Source of the DNA: Acidovorax radicis N35
Lineage (GTDB): Bacteria > Pseudomonadota > Gammaproteobacteria > Burkholderiales > Burkholderiaceae_C
DNA length: 64,000 bases
Direction of reading: 5' to 3'
Assembly (NCBI RefSeq): GCF_000204195.1
Contig: NZ_AFBG01000019.1
Coordinates: 1-64,000, forward strand
Shown: one piece after another, positions 54,808 through 63,171 of the stretch
Position numbering within the stretch: position 1 is the stretch's first letter
Layout: each line of letters begins with the position of its first letter
Program-made: the position numbers and the translations under genes
Notes under the pieces: model-generated
Seen by the model: the letters and a program-made list of their open reading frames with translations, nothing else
Database searches by the model: none
Told to the model about the DNA's origin: nothing

Positions 54808-56079
54808 TCAAGGCCCCGTGGGCGCCCCTGCCTCGAACCAGCGCTTGACCAGCGCACGCTCGGCATCCGTCATACCCGTGGCGTTGTTCATGGGCATGAG
54901 CTTTTGTACCACCACCTGCTGGTAGACGGCCTGGGCATGCTGCTGGGCCAGCGCGGGCGAATCAAGCCGCAGGTTCTTCATCTGCACCTGCTCGCCATGG
55001 CACATGTAGCAGCGCTGCTCCAGCACAGCCTGCACCGATTTGAAGTCAGTTTGGCCGCCTGCCCCCGCTGCGCCTTCACCGGTAGCTCCTAAAACAGGAG
55101 CAACACCGGTAGCTAGCGCGGGGGTGGCCACGGCTGCAACAGCGGCGACGGGTGCCGGGCGCATCCAGGCGATGGCGCCCACGATCACCGCCACGCCCAC
55201 CAGCGCATAGGGCAGCGGGTTGCCATTGCGGCCCAGCTTGTAGCCGTGGCGCATCACGAAGAACTGGCGGATGGCCGCACCCGCGAACATCATCAGGATC
55301 AGCACCAGCCAATTCTGCGGATGGCTCCAGGTGAAGCTGTAGTGGTTGCTGAGCATCGCAAACAGCACGGGCAGCGTGAAGTAGGTGTTGTGCACGCTGC
55401 GCTGCTTGCCGCGTTTGCCGTGGATGGGGTCCACGGGCTCGCCCGCCTTGATCTGTGCGATCACGGTGCGCTGGCCGGGGATGATCCAGAAGAACACGTT
55501 GGCGCTCATGGCGGTGGCGATCATGGCACCCACCAGCAGGAAGGCCGCGCGCCCGGCGAACCAGTGGCAGGCCAACCACGAGGCGATGCACACCAGCACG
55601 AAGACGAGCGCGCCCACGATGGCATCGCCGTTCTTGCGTTGGCCGAAGATGCGGCAGATAGCGTCGTACAGCAGCCAGAACACGACGAAGAACGCGAGCG
55701 CCACCGCGATGGCTGTGGCGGGCGCCCAGTCCATGCGCGACTTGTCGATGAGGTAGGTGCTGGCGCTGTAGAGGTACGACACGGTGAACAACGCGAAGCC
55801 GCTGATCCAGGTGCTGTAGCTCTCCCAGAAGAACCAATGCAGGTGGCCGGGCAGCTTGGGCGGCGAGACGGCGAATTTCACCGGGTGATAGAAGCCGCCG
55901 CCGTGCACGGCCCAGAGCTCGCCGCTCACGCCTTGTTTCTTCAAGTCTTCGTCCTCGGGCGGCGTGAGGCTGCTGTCCAGAAAGACGAAGTAGAACGACG
56001 AGCCAATCCAGGCGATGGCGGTGATGACGTGGACCCAGCGCAAAAGCAGGTTGGCCCAGTCGAGAAAGTAGCTTTCCAT
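54808..56079 (-). CDS. puuD: Membrane urate oxidase PuuD with C-terminal cytochrome c
   Basis: Oxidises urate to 5-hydroxyisourate and passes electrons to the respiratory chain rather than to O2. It has 423 residues, about eight transmembrane segments (10-30, 90-108, 122-140, 155-170, 178-200, 232-250, 256-272, 290-306). Conserved motifs include WVHVITAIAWIGSSFYF, HWFFWESYSTWISGF and SVHNTYFTLPVLFAMLSNHY. The C-terminal haem c domain has CYMCHG (C357, C360, H361) and MPMNNATGMT. The linker between (about 308-345) is Ala/Val-rich and is partly repeat-like. Divergence from xdhC is interrupted by a 268-bp element. Confidence 0.95.
   Translation of the reverse strand: MESYFLDWANLLLRWVHVITAIAWIGSSFYFVFLDSSLTPPEDEDLKKQGVSGELWAVHGGGFYHPVKFAVSPPKLPGHLHWFFWESYSTWISGFALFTVSYLYSASTYLIDKSRMDWAPATAIAVALAFFVVFWLLYDAICRIFGQRKNGDAIVGALVFVLVCIASWLACHWFAGRAAFLLVGAMIATAMSANVFFWIIPGQRTVIAQIKAGEPVDPIHGKRGKQRSVHNTYFTLPVLFAMLSNHYSFTWSHPQNWLVLILMMFAGAAIRQFFVMRHGYKLGRNGNPLPYALVGVAVIVGAIAWMRPAPVAAVAAVATPALATGVAPVLGATGEGAAGAGGQTDFKSVQAVLEQRCYMCHGEQVQMKNLRLDSPALAQQHAQAVYQQVVVQKLMPMNNATGMTDAERALVKRWFEAGAPTGP
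55080..55122 (-). repeat. Possible partial family A sequence inside puuD
   Basis: On the minus strand GCTACCGGTGTTGCTCCTG then TTTTAGGAGCTACCGGTG: GCTACCGG occurs twice around a GCTCC/GGAGC hairpin. The hairpin with a GCTACCGG arm resembles one end of family A, but there is no core. It encodes PuuD linker residues about 324-334. Confidence 0.4.
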
Positions 56080-56549
56080 ATCTCAACCTTGGCAGCGCGG
56101 GTGCGCTGCATTGAACGTGTTTGCGATCTCGCAGGGGATCGCGTTGGAGCGCAATCGGGATGAGTGGACACATCGGATGCGCCGCATGGGCTCATGCCCA
56201 TGCAAGCAGCCGGGGCGTCCAATCGCCCGATTTCGCTTCAACCCTTCGGGCAGTGGTCTTTGCGGGTGGTCTGCGGCGTTGCAGCGCTTGTGGATAGCCG
56301 GGCTATCCACTGCGCACCGCGCCTTGCATTCCATCCCGCACAGACCGCTGCGCGACCCCTGAGGGATCACAAACACGTTCTTACAACCTGCTCACCACTG
56401 CGGGCGCTCTGAGCAGAAATTGAGGTCGCGCACCTTGGCCAGAAAGAAAATTTCTGGCCGGGGCACCGCTGCGACCCATGAATCGTTGAAAAGTGTATGC
56501 AGGATTTGTTCCAGATTCCAGCCCCGATCTTGGGAAGAAAGGGCCGGAA
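56080..56549. other. 470-bp gap upstream of puuD holding an IR element and a hairpin
   Basis: No gene seen. It contains the 268-bp inverted-repeat element (56113-56380), a strong hairpin GGCCAGAAA / TTTCTGGCC at 56437-56459 beyond the xdhC stop, and AAAAGTGTATGC at 56489-56500, which equals the left arm of the GntR operator. Confidence 0.7.
56113..56380. repeat. 268-bp inverted-repeat-bounded (MITE-like) element
   Basis: Terminal arms GAACGTGTTTGCGATCTCGC (left) and, on the other strand, GAACGTGTTTGTGATCCCTC (right) continue for about 30 bp with three mismatches and one gap. The middle holds GTGGATAGCC-G-GGCTATCCAC, a perfect palindrome at 56290-56310. Flanking bases are TT on both sides. 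No transposase gene is present. Confidence 0.7.
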
Positions 56550-57404
56550 TTACCCTTGGTCTGCCTCCTTCAGTGTCTGGAGCAGCTGCGCCGCCACCGC
56601 CACTGCGATCACGTCAGGCTCCTTGCCTTCAATGCCGGGGATGCCGATGGGGCAAGTGACCTGCGCCAGCTCGTCCGGTGCAAAGCCGCGCCCATGCAAG
56701 CGGTTGGAAAAAGTCGCCCACTTGGTCTTGCTGCCAATCAACCCAATGAAAGGCAGGTCGGCCTGCTCGCGCTGGCGGCGCAGGCAGGCGGCCACCACGT
56801 CCAGGTCTTCCGCGTGGCTGAAACTCATGATCAGCACGCGGCTGCCGGGGGCTAGGCGGGGCACGGCCAACTGCACCGGGTCGGAATGTTCGCAGACCAC
56901 GCCTTGGGGCGCCGGGCTCGGGAAGATGCCGTCCCGGCTGTCGATCCAGGTCAGCGCAAAGGGCAAGGGCGCCAGCACCCGCGCCAGCGCATGGCCCACA
57001 TGGCCACCACCAAATAGCGCCACGGGGTGTTGGCGCGGGGTCAGCCGCGCGCGCAAACCAGCGGCGGGGGCCAGGTCGGCCGCCGTGAGGCGCTCAAACC
57101 CCAGGTGCACCACACCGCCGCAGCACTGCCCCAGTGCCGGGCCCAGCGCAAAACGCATCGGCGACCGGACCTGCGCCGGACCCGACCCACCACCCAGGCG
57201 GCGGCGGGCCTCGGCAATGGCCTGCAGCTCCAGATGGCCACCGCCAATGGTGCCCACAATGCGGTCCGCGAACACCGCCATCCACGCGCCGGGTTCACGC
57301 GGGGCCGAGCCTTCGGTAGACTCCACCCTTACCAGACAGGCAGGGGCGGCTGCAAGGCCGTCCAGCAGTAAAAGTACATCAGTCAATCCAGATCCTTCAC
57401 GCAA
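56550..57404 (-). CDS. xdhC: Xanthine dehydrogenase accessory protein XdhC
   Basis: Binds molybdopterin, promotes its sulfuration and inserts it in XdhB. It has 284 residues. Family features: EGSAPREPGAWMAVF, GTIGGGHLELQAI, GQCCGGVVHL (the conserved CC) and Rossmann motif FGGGHVGHALARVLAPL. FIGLIGSKTKW and CPIGIPGIEGKEPDVIAVAVAAQLL close the protein. It is divergent from the TonB-C lipoprotein gene and lies about 8.4 kb from xdhB. Confidence 0.95.
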   Translation of the reverse strand: MREGSGLTDVLLLLDGLAAAPACLVRVESTEGSAPREPGAWMAVFADRIVGTIGGGHLELQAIAEARRRLGGGSGPAQVRSPMRFALGPALGQCCGGVVHLGFERLTAADLAPAAGLRARLTPRQHPVALFGGGHVGHALARVLAPLPFALTWIDSRDGIFPSPAPQGVVCEHSDPVQLAVPRLAPGSRVLIMSFSHAEDLDVVAACLRRQREQADLPFIGLIGSKTKWATFSNRLHGRGFAPDELAQVTCPIGIPGIEGKEPDVIAVAVAAQLLQTLKEADQG

Positions 57405-57454
57405 TCAAGGGTCGTCCGCCCTGCGGGGCCTCGTTCCAGTCCACAGAAGCCACC

Positions 57455-57997
57455 ATGCCGCCCACCCCCACCGAGCGCTCTTCCAGCCACCGCTGCCACT
57501 GGCTGCTTGCCGGACTCATGGCCGCCGTTGCAGCGCTGGTGGCGGCCTGCAAGTCGGCCCCCGAGCCCCCGGCCCCTGTGCAGGACAGCACCATGCCCAG
57601 CACGGAACCCCCCAGCGTCAAGGGGCCTGTGCCCGCCACCGCAGGCTCGGCCCGCGCGTCTGCAGCCAGCACCGCACGCGCCTACCGGCAGGATGCCGCC
57701 ACCCACCTGTATGGCCTGAACGCGCAGCGCGTGTTCAAAGGCAAGCTGCCGCCCATGCTGTATGCCATCGGCGTGCTGGAGGTCGATATCGATCGCACCG
57801 GCAAGGTCACGCGCCTGCGCTGGATGCGTGCCCCGCGCCATGCGCCCGAGGTGGTGGCCGAAATCGAGCGCACCGTGCGCGCTGCAGCGCCCTTCCCGGC
57901 GCCCACGCGCATGGGCAAGGTCACCTACACCGACACTTGGCTGTGGGACAAAAGTGGGCATTTTCAGCTCGACACGCTCACCGAAGGGCAGCTTTAA
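57455..57997 (+). CDS. Lipoprotein with TonB C-terminal-like domain
   Basis: 180 residues. A signal peptide with lipobox (LVAAC) is followed by a Pro/Ala linker (about 35-75) and a TonB_C-type domain (YAIGVLEVDIDRTGKVTRLRWMRAPRHAPEVVAEIE). The lipid anchor and lack of a long Pro-rich spanning region make it unlikely to be an ordinary TonB; a role at the cell envelope is all that can be said. Confidence 0.82.
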   Translation: MPPTPTERSSSHRCHWLLAGLMAAVAALVAACKSAPEPPAPVQDSTMPSTEPPSVKGPVPATAGSARASAASTARAYRQDAATHLYGLNAQRVFKGKLPPMLYAIGVLEVDIDRTGKVTRLRWMRAPRHAPEVVAEIERTVRAAAPFPAPTRMGKVTYTDTWLWDKSGHFQLDTLTEGQL

Positions 57998-58002
57998 GTA
58001 CA

Positions 58003-58024
58003 TCCCCCTGAGACGCTTCGCGCC
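58003..58024 (+). repeat. Truncated family C repeat
   Basis: TCCCCCTGAGACGCTTCGCG, the first 20 or so bases of family C, lies in the 27-bp gap between the convergent TonB-like and hiuH genes. Confidence 0.6.
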
Positions 58025-58375
58025 CTACGAGCCGCGGTAGGTCGAATAGCTCCAAGGGCTTACCAGCAACGGCACGTGGTAGTGCTGGTCGGCATGCGCA
58101 ATGCCGAAGTCCAGGCTCACCTGGTTCAGAAAATTGGGCTCGGGCAGTTGCACGCCCCGGGCCTTGAAGTAGCCCGCCACATCAAAACGCAGCCGGTAGG
58201 TGCCGGTGCGCAGGCTGGCGTTGTCGAACAGCGGCGCATCGGTGCGGCCGTCGTGGTTCAACACCAGGCGCTTGATAAGCGTGGCGCTGTCACCCTCGGT
58301 GGAGTACAGCGTCACCTCCATGCCAGCGGCGGGGCAGCCGTTCATGGTGTCGAGAACGTGGGTGCTCAATCCCAT
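58025..58375 (-). CDS. hiuH: 5-Hydroxyisourate hydrolase (transthyretin-like)
   Basis: Hydrolyses 5-hydroxyisourate, the PuuD product, to OHCU. It has 116 residues. Signatures are LSTHVLDTMNGCPAAGM (catalytic His), LVLNHDGRTDAPL (Arg) and the C-terminal YRGS tetrapeptide. It is divergent from the GntR regulator with the palindromic operator between, so it is probably repressed by it. Confidence 0.97.
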   Translation of the reverse strand: MGLSTHVLDTMNGCPAAGMEVTLYSTEGDSATLIKRLVLNHDGRTDAPLFDNASLRTGTYRLRFDVAGYFKARGVQLPEPNFLNQVSLDFGIAHADQHYHVPLLVSPWSYSTYRGS

Positions 58376-58440
58376 AGGGAATCTCCTGAAACGGGTTTAC
58401 AGCCGATCGGCGAGGATTGCCAGACCACAGCGTGTAGACC

Positions 58441-58458
58441 AAAAGTGTATACACTTTT
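58441..58458. promoter_or_regulatory. Perfect GntR-type operator palindrome
   Basis: AAAAGTGTATACACTTTT, an 18-bp perfect palindrome with the GTGTATACAC core of FadR/FCD-type sites. It is 25 bp upstream of the GntR ATG and 65 bp upstream of hiuH. A half copy is at 56489-56500 upstream of puuD. Confidence 0.8.
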
Positions 58459-58483
58459 CGCCATTCCAACGTATCATGCCACC

Positions 58484-59152
58484 ATGGAATCTTCATCCAC
58501 CAGTGCAATTGTCGACGCGTTGACGCGTGCCATCGTAGAGCACCGCCTGCAGCCGGGCACCAAGCTGGCCGAGCAGAAGCTCGCCGACCATTTCGGCGTG
58601 TCGCGCACGTTGGTGCGCCAGGCGCTGTTCCAGCTCGCGCAGAACCGCCTCGTCACGCTGGAGCCCGCGCGCGGCGCTTTTGTCTCCACGCCTTCCGTCG
58701 AAGAAGCCCGCCAGGTGTTTGCCGTGCGCCGCATGCTCGAAACCGAGATGACGCGTGCCTTTGTGCAAACCGTGACCCCCGCCAAGATCAAGGCCCTGCG
58801 CGCCCATGTGGCCAGCGAGAAGGCCGCCATGGGCACGGCCGACGCGAGCAGCCGCACAGAGCTGCTGGGCGACTTCCATGTGCGCATGGCCGAACTCATG
58901 GGTAACGAGGTGCTGGCGCAGATGCTGGGCGACCTGATCTCGCGCTGCGCGCTCATCACGCTGATGTACCAGTCCGCCAGCGCCGCCGAGCACTCGCATG
59001 AAGAGCATGGCGACATCGTGGCCGCGCTGGCCGCGCGCGACGAGGCCCTGGCCGTCTCGCTCATGCAAGCCCACCTGGAACACGTGGAAGCCAGCCTGAC
59101 GTTTGACCGCAAACGCCCGGCCAGCGACCTGGCCGCCGCACTCATGCCGTGA
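58484..59152 (+). CDS. GntR/FCD-family regulator of ureide catabolism
   Basis: 222 residues. Winged helix at about 8-70 (KLAEQKLADHFGVSRTLVRQALFQLAQ), then an FCD ligand domain (about 85-205) with metal-type residues (E/H in DFHVRMAELMGNEVL and EEHGDIVAALAARD). It is the first gene before puuE and is likely autoregulated through the 58441-58458 palindrome. Its ligand is plausibly a purine-degradation intermediate, as for related regulators. Confidence 0.93.
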   Translation: MESSSTSAIVDALTRAIVEHRLQPGTKLAEQKLADHFGVSRTLVRQALFQLAQNRLVTLEPARGAFVSTPSVEEARQVFAVRRMLETEMTRAFVQTVTPAKIKALRAHVASEKAAMGTADASSRTELLGDFHVRMAELMGNEVLAQMLGDLISRCALITLMYQSASAAEHSHEEHGDIVAALAARDEALAVSLMQAHLEHVEASLTFDRKRPASDLAAALMP

Positions 59153-59176
59153 CCCTTTGATGAATCCCTGACGCCC

Positions 59177-60136
59177 ATGATCTACGACTCCACCCGGCCC
59201 TACCCCCGCGACCTCATCGGCTACGGCAAGACCCCGCCCCACGCGCAGTGGCCGGGCGGTGCGCGCATTGCCGTGCAGTTCGTGCTCAACTACGAAGAAG
59301 GCGGCGAGAACGCCGTGCTGCACGGCGATGCGGGCAGCGAGCAGTTCCTGTCTGAAATGTTCAACCCCGCGAGCTACCCCGAGCGGCACATGAGCATGGA
59401 AGGCATCTACGAATACGGCTCGCGCGCTGGCGTGTGGCGCATCCTGCGCGAGTTCGAAAAGCGCAAGCTGCCGCTGACGGTGTTCGGCGTGTCGAGCGCG
59501 CTGCAGCGCCACCCCGAGCTCACCCAGGCCTTCGTGCAACTGGGCCACGAGATCGCCTGCCATGGCCTCAAGTGGATCCACTACCAGCACATCCCCGAAG
59601 AGGTCGAGCGCGCCCACATGGCCGAGGCCATGGAGATCATCGAGCGCATGACGGGCCACCGCGCGCTGGGCTGGTACACCGGCCGCGACAGCCCCAACAC
59701 CCGCCGCCTGGTGGCCGACTTTGGCGGCTTCGAATACGACAGCGATTACTACGGCGACGACCTGCCGTTCTGGATGGACGTGAAAAAGAGCAATGGAGCC
59801 ACCGTGCCCCAGCTCATCGTTCCCTACACGCTGGACTGCAACGACATGCGCTTCGCGCTGCCGCAGGGCTACTCGCACGCCGACCCGTTCTATCAGTACA
59901 TGAAGGACACCTTCGACGCGCTGTACGCCGAAGGCGACCCGGCGGGCGACAACGCGCCCAAGATGATGAGCATTGGCATGCACTGCCGCCTGCTGGGCCG
60001 CCCTGGCCGCATCACAGCGCTGCAGCGTTTCCTGGACCATATCCAGCAGCACAGCGACGTGTGGGTGTGCCGCCGCATCGACATCGCGCGCCACTGGAAA
60101 CAGGCACACCCCTACCCTTCACAGAAAGCAGGCTGA
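59177..60136 (+). CDS. puuE: Allantoinase PuuE (polysaccharide deacetylase fold)
   Basis: Hydrolyses allantoin to allantoate; a cofactor-light enzyme unrelated to AllB. It has 319 residues. Signatures: LNYEEGGENAVLHGDAGSE, ASYPERHMSMEGIYEYGSRAGVWR, EIACHGLKWIHY and GWYTGRDSPNTRRLV. It starts 24 bp after the GntR gene and ends 2 bp before the next gene, so an operon is clear. Confidence 0.96.
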   Translation: MIYDSTRPYPRDLIGYGKTPPHAQWPGGARIAVQFVLNYEEGGENAVLHGDAGSEQFLSEMFNPASYPERHMSMEGIYEYGSRAGVWRILREFEKRKLPLTVFGVSSALQRHPELTQAFVQLGHEIACHGLKWIHYQHIPEEVERAHMAEAMEIIERMTGHRALGWYTGRDSPNTRRLVADFGGFEYDSDYYGDDLPFWMDVKKSNGATVPQLIVPYTLDCNDMRFALPQGYSHADPFYQYMKDTFDALYAEGDPAGDNAPKMMSIGMHCRLLGRPGRITALQRFLDHIQQHSDVWVCRRIDIARHWKQAHPYPSQKAG

Positions 60137-60138
60137 GC

Positions 60139-61917
60139 ATGGCACTGACCCTGGAACAACTCAACGCCGCCAGCCCTGCCGAGGCCCTGCAGCTGCTGGA
60201 CGGCCTGTACGAGCACTCGCCCTGGATCGCCGAGCAGGCGCTGGCCCGGCGCCCCTTTCGCTCGCAGGCCCACCTGCAGCATGCGCTGGCCCAGGTGGTG
60301 CGCTCGGCGGGCCAGGACGCGCAGCTCGGGCTGATCCGCGCCCACCCCGAACTGGCGGGCAAGGCCATGGTGGCAAAGAATCTCACGGCCGAGTCCACCA
60401 ATGAGCAGAGCAAGGCGGGCCTCACGCAGTGCACGCCCGAAGAGTTCGACCGCATCCAGGCGCTGAACACCGCGTACAACGAGCGCTTCGGCTTCCCGTT
60501 CATCCTGGCGGTGCGTGGGCCGCGCGGCACCGGCCTACCCAAGCGGGAGATCATCGACACCTTTGCACGTCGCCTGGACAACCACCCCGAGTTCGAACTG
60601 GCCGAGGCCCTGCGCAACATCCACCGCATCGCCGAGATCCGCCTGAACGACAAGTTCGCCGCCGAGCCCCTGCTGGGCAACGACGTGTGGGACTGGCAGG
60701 AAAAGCTGGCCGAACACTCCGACCCCGGCTTCGCCGAAAAGGGCCAGCTCACCGTCACGTATCTGACCGACGCGCACCGCGCCTGCGCCCAGCGCATCAG
60801 CCACTGGATGCGCGACTGCGGCTTCGACGAAGTGGAGATTGACGCCGTGGGCAACGTGGTGGGCCGCTACCACGCCGCCACAGAAGGCGCGCGCTACCTC
60901 ATCACCGGTTCGCACTACGACACGGTGCGCAACGGCGGCAAATATGACGGCCGCCTGGGCATCTTCGTGCCCATGGCCTGCGTGCGCGAGCTGCACCGCG
61001 CCGGCCGGCGCCTGCCCTTCGGCATCGAGGTGGTGGGCTTTGCCGAAGAAGAAGGCCAGCGCTACAAGGCCACCTTCCTCGGCTCGGGCGCGCTCATCGG
61101 CGACTTCAACCCCGCCTGGCTGGACCAGAAGGACGTGGACGGCGTGACCATGCGCGCGGCCATGCAGCACGCGGGCCTGTGCATCGACGACATCCCGAAG
61201 CTCCAGCGCGACCCCGCGCAGTACCTGGGCTTCATTGAAGTGCACATCGAGCAGGGCCCCGTGCTCAACGAGCTGGACCTGCCCCTGGGCGTGGTCACCT
61301 CCATCAACGGCAGCGTGCGGTTTCTGTGCGAGATGATCGGCACCGCCAGCCACGCCGGTACCACCCCCATGGACCGCCGCCGCGACGCGGCCGTGGCCGT
61401 GGCCGAACTGGCGCTGTACGTGGAGCAGCGCGCCGCGCAAGATGGCGACTCGGTGGGCACCATCGGCCAGCTGCAGGTGCCTGCAGGCTCCATCAACGTG
61501 GTGCCCGGCCGCTGCCAATTCAGCCTGGACCTGCGCGCACCCACCGACGCCCAGCGCGACGCGCTGGTGAGCGACGTGAAGGAGCAGCTCGCCAAGATCG
61601 CCGCCCGCCGCGGCCTGCGCTACACGCTGGAAGAATCCATGCGCGCCGCCGCCGCGCCCAGCGCGCCCGCCTGGCAGCACCACTGGGAACGCGCCGTGGA
61701 CACGCTGGGCGTGCCCGTGTTCCGCATGCCCAGCGGGGCAGGACACGATGCGATGAAGCTCCATGAAATCATGCCCCAGGCCATGCTCTTCGTGCGCGGG
61801 CTGAACTCCGGCATCAGCCACAACCCGCTCGAATCCACCACCAACAACGACATGCAGCTGGCCGTGGACGCCTTCACCCAGGTCCTGCGCCAACTTGCAG
61901 AGGAACAACAACCATGA
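60139..61917 (+). CDS. Fused OHCU decarboxylase-allantoate amidohydrolase
   Basis: 592 residues. Residues about 1-172 are OHCU decarboxylase (UraD): RAHPELAGKA with catalytic His69, STNEQSKAGL, and FGFPFILAVRG, making S-allantoin. Residues about 185-592 are an M20 amidohydrolase of the allantoate type (AllC): TGSHYDTVRNGGKYDGRLG (metal ligands), EEEGQRYKATFLGS, HIEQGPVLNELD and GTASHAGTTPMDRRRDA, hydrolysing allantoate with release of ammonia and CO2. There is no frameshift at the junction. It flanks PuuE on the pathway: UraD acts just before it and AllC just after. A 4-bp overlap links it to the next gene. Confidence 0.95.
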   Translation: MALTLEQLNAASPAEALQLLDGLYEHSPWIAEQALARRPFRSQAHLQHALAQVVRSAGQDAQLGLIRAHPELAGKAMVAKNLTAESTNEQSKAGLTQCTPEEFDRIQALNTAYNERFGFPFILAVRGPRGTGLPKREIIDTFARRLDNHPEFELAEALRNIHRIAEIRLNDKFAAEPLLGNDVWDWQEKLAEHSDPGFAEKGQLTVTYLTDAHRACAQRISHWMRDCGFDEVEIDAVGNVVGRYHAATEGARYLITGSHYDTVRNGGKYDGRLGIFVPMACVRELHRAGRRLPFGIEVVGFAEEEGQRYKATFLGSGALIGDFNPAWLDQKDVDGVTMRAAMQHAGLCIDDIPKLQRDPAQYLGFIEVHIEQGPVLNELDLPLGVVTSINGSVRFLCEMIGTASHAGTTPMDRRRDAAVAVAELALYVEQRAAQDGDSVGTIGQLQVPAGSINVVPGRCQFSLDLRAPTDAQRDALVSDVKEQLAKIAARRGLRYTLEESMRAAAAPSAPAWQHHWERAVDTLGVPVFRMPSGAGHDAMKLHEIMPQAMLFVRGLNSGISHNPLESTTNNDMQLAVDAFTQVLRQLAEEQQP

Positions 61918-63158
61918 CGACGAACAACAACACCCAGAACTACGCCGCGCTGGACGCCTGGATCGACCAGCACTTCGACGAGGAAGTGCGCTTCCTGCAG
62001 GCCCTGGTGCGCGTGCCCACCGACACCCCGCCTGGCAACAACGCCCCCCACGCCGAACGCACGGCCGAGTTGCTGACCGAGTTCGGCTACACCGCCGAAA
62101 AGCACGCCGTGCCCGCCGCCGACGTGTTGGCCTACGGCATGGAGTCCATCACCAACCTCATCGTGCGCAGACCGTACGGCAGCGGCGGCAAGACCATCGC
62201 CCTGAACGCCCACGGCGACGTGGTGCCCCCCGGCGAAGGCTGGACGCACGACCCCTACGGCGCCGAGATCGTCGATGGCGCCATGTATGGGCGCGCCACC
62301 GCCGTGAGCAAGAGCGACTTTGCAAGCTTCACCTTCGCGGTGCGCGCGCTGGAAGCCGTCGCCAAGCCCGCCCGGGGCGCAGTGGAACTGCACTTCACCT
62401 ACGACGAGGAATTCGGCGGCGAACTCGGCCCCGGCTGGCTGCTGCAAAAGGGCTTGACGAAGCCCGACCTGATGATCGCCGCCGGCTTCAGCTATGAAGT
62501 GGTCACCGCCCACAACGGCTGCCTGCAGATGGAAGTGACCGTGCACGGCAAGATGGCCCACGCCGCCGTGCCCCACACCGGCGTGGATGCGCTGCAGGGC
62601 GCGGTGCACATCCTGAACGCGCTGTATGCGCAGAACGACGAGTACAAGAAGGTTACGTCCAACGTGGCGGGCATCAAGCACCCGTACCTGAACGTCGGCC
62701 GCATCGAAGGCGGCACCAACACCAACGTCGTGCCCGGCAAGGTGATGTTCAAGCTCGACCGCCGCATGATCCCCGAAGAGAACCCGGTGGAGGTGGAAGC
62801 CGTCATCCGCCGCATCATCGAGCAGGCGGCGGGCGAGCGCGACGGCATCCGCGTAGAGATCAAGCGCCTGCTGCTGGCCAACGCGATGACGCCGCTGGCC
62901 GGCAACCAGCCTCTGGTCGATGCCATCCAGAAGCATGCGCAGGCCGTGGTCGGTGAGCCCGTGCCCGCCGTGGGCACGCCGCTGTACACCGACGTGCGCC
63001 TGTATGTGGAGCGCGGCATCCCCGGCGTGATCTACGGCTCCGGCCCGCGCACCGTGCTCGAATCGCACGCCAAGCGCGCCGACGAACGCCTGCAGCTCGA
63101 AGACCTGCGCCGCGCCACCAAGGTGATTGCGCGCTCGCTGAGCGACCTGCTCGCCTGA
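61914..63158 (+). CDS. M20 family amidohydrolase/peptidase, ureide-operon gene
   Basis: 414 residues. M20 metal ligands: NAHGDVVPPGEGW, YDEEFGGELGPGW and HGKMAHAAVPHTGVDAL (dimer domain). It resembles acetylornithine deacetylase/succinyl-diaminopimelate desuccinylase-like enzymes more than AllC. Its start overlaps the previous gene (ATGA), so it is part of the ureide operon. A ureidoglycine/ureidoglycolate or carbamoyl-type substrate is possible but unproven. Confidence 0.85.
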   Translation: MTTNNNTQNYAALDAWIDQHFDEEVRFLQALVRVPTDTPPGNNAPHAERTAELLTEFGYTAEKHAVPAADVLAYGMESITNLIVRRPYGSGGKTIALNAHGDVVPPGEGWTHDPYGAEIVDGAMYGRATAVSKSDFASFTFAVRALEAVAKPARGAVELHFTYDEEFGGELGPGWLLQKGLTKPDLMIAAGFSYEVVTAHNGCLQMEVTVHGKMAHAAVPHTGVDALQGAVHILNALYAQNDEYKKVTSNVAGIKHPYLNVGRIEGGTNTNVVPGKVMFKLDRRMIPEENPVEVEAVIRRIIEQAAGERDGIRVEIKRLLLANAMTPLAGNQPLVDAIQKHAQAVVGEPVPAVGTPLYTDVRLYVERGIPGVIYGSGPRTVLESHAKRADERLQLEDLRRATKVIARSLSDLLA

Positions 63159-63171
63159 TGCGGTCTCGCGC

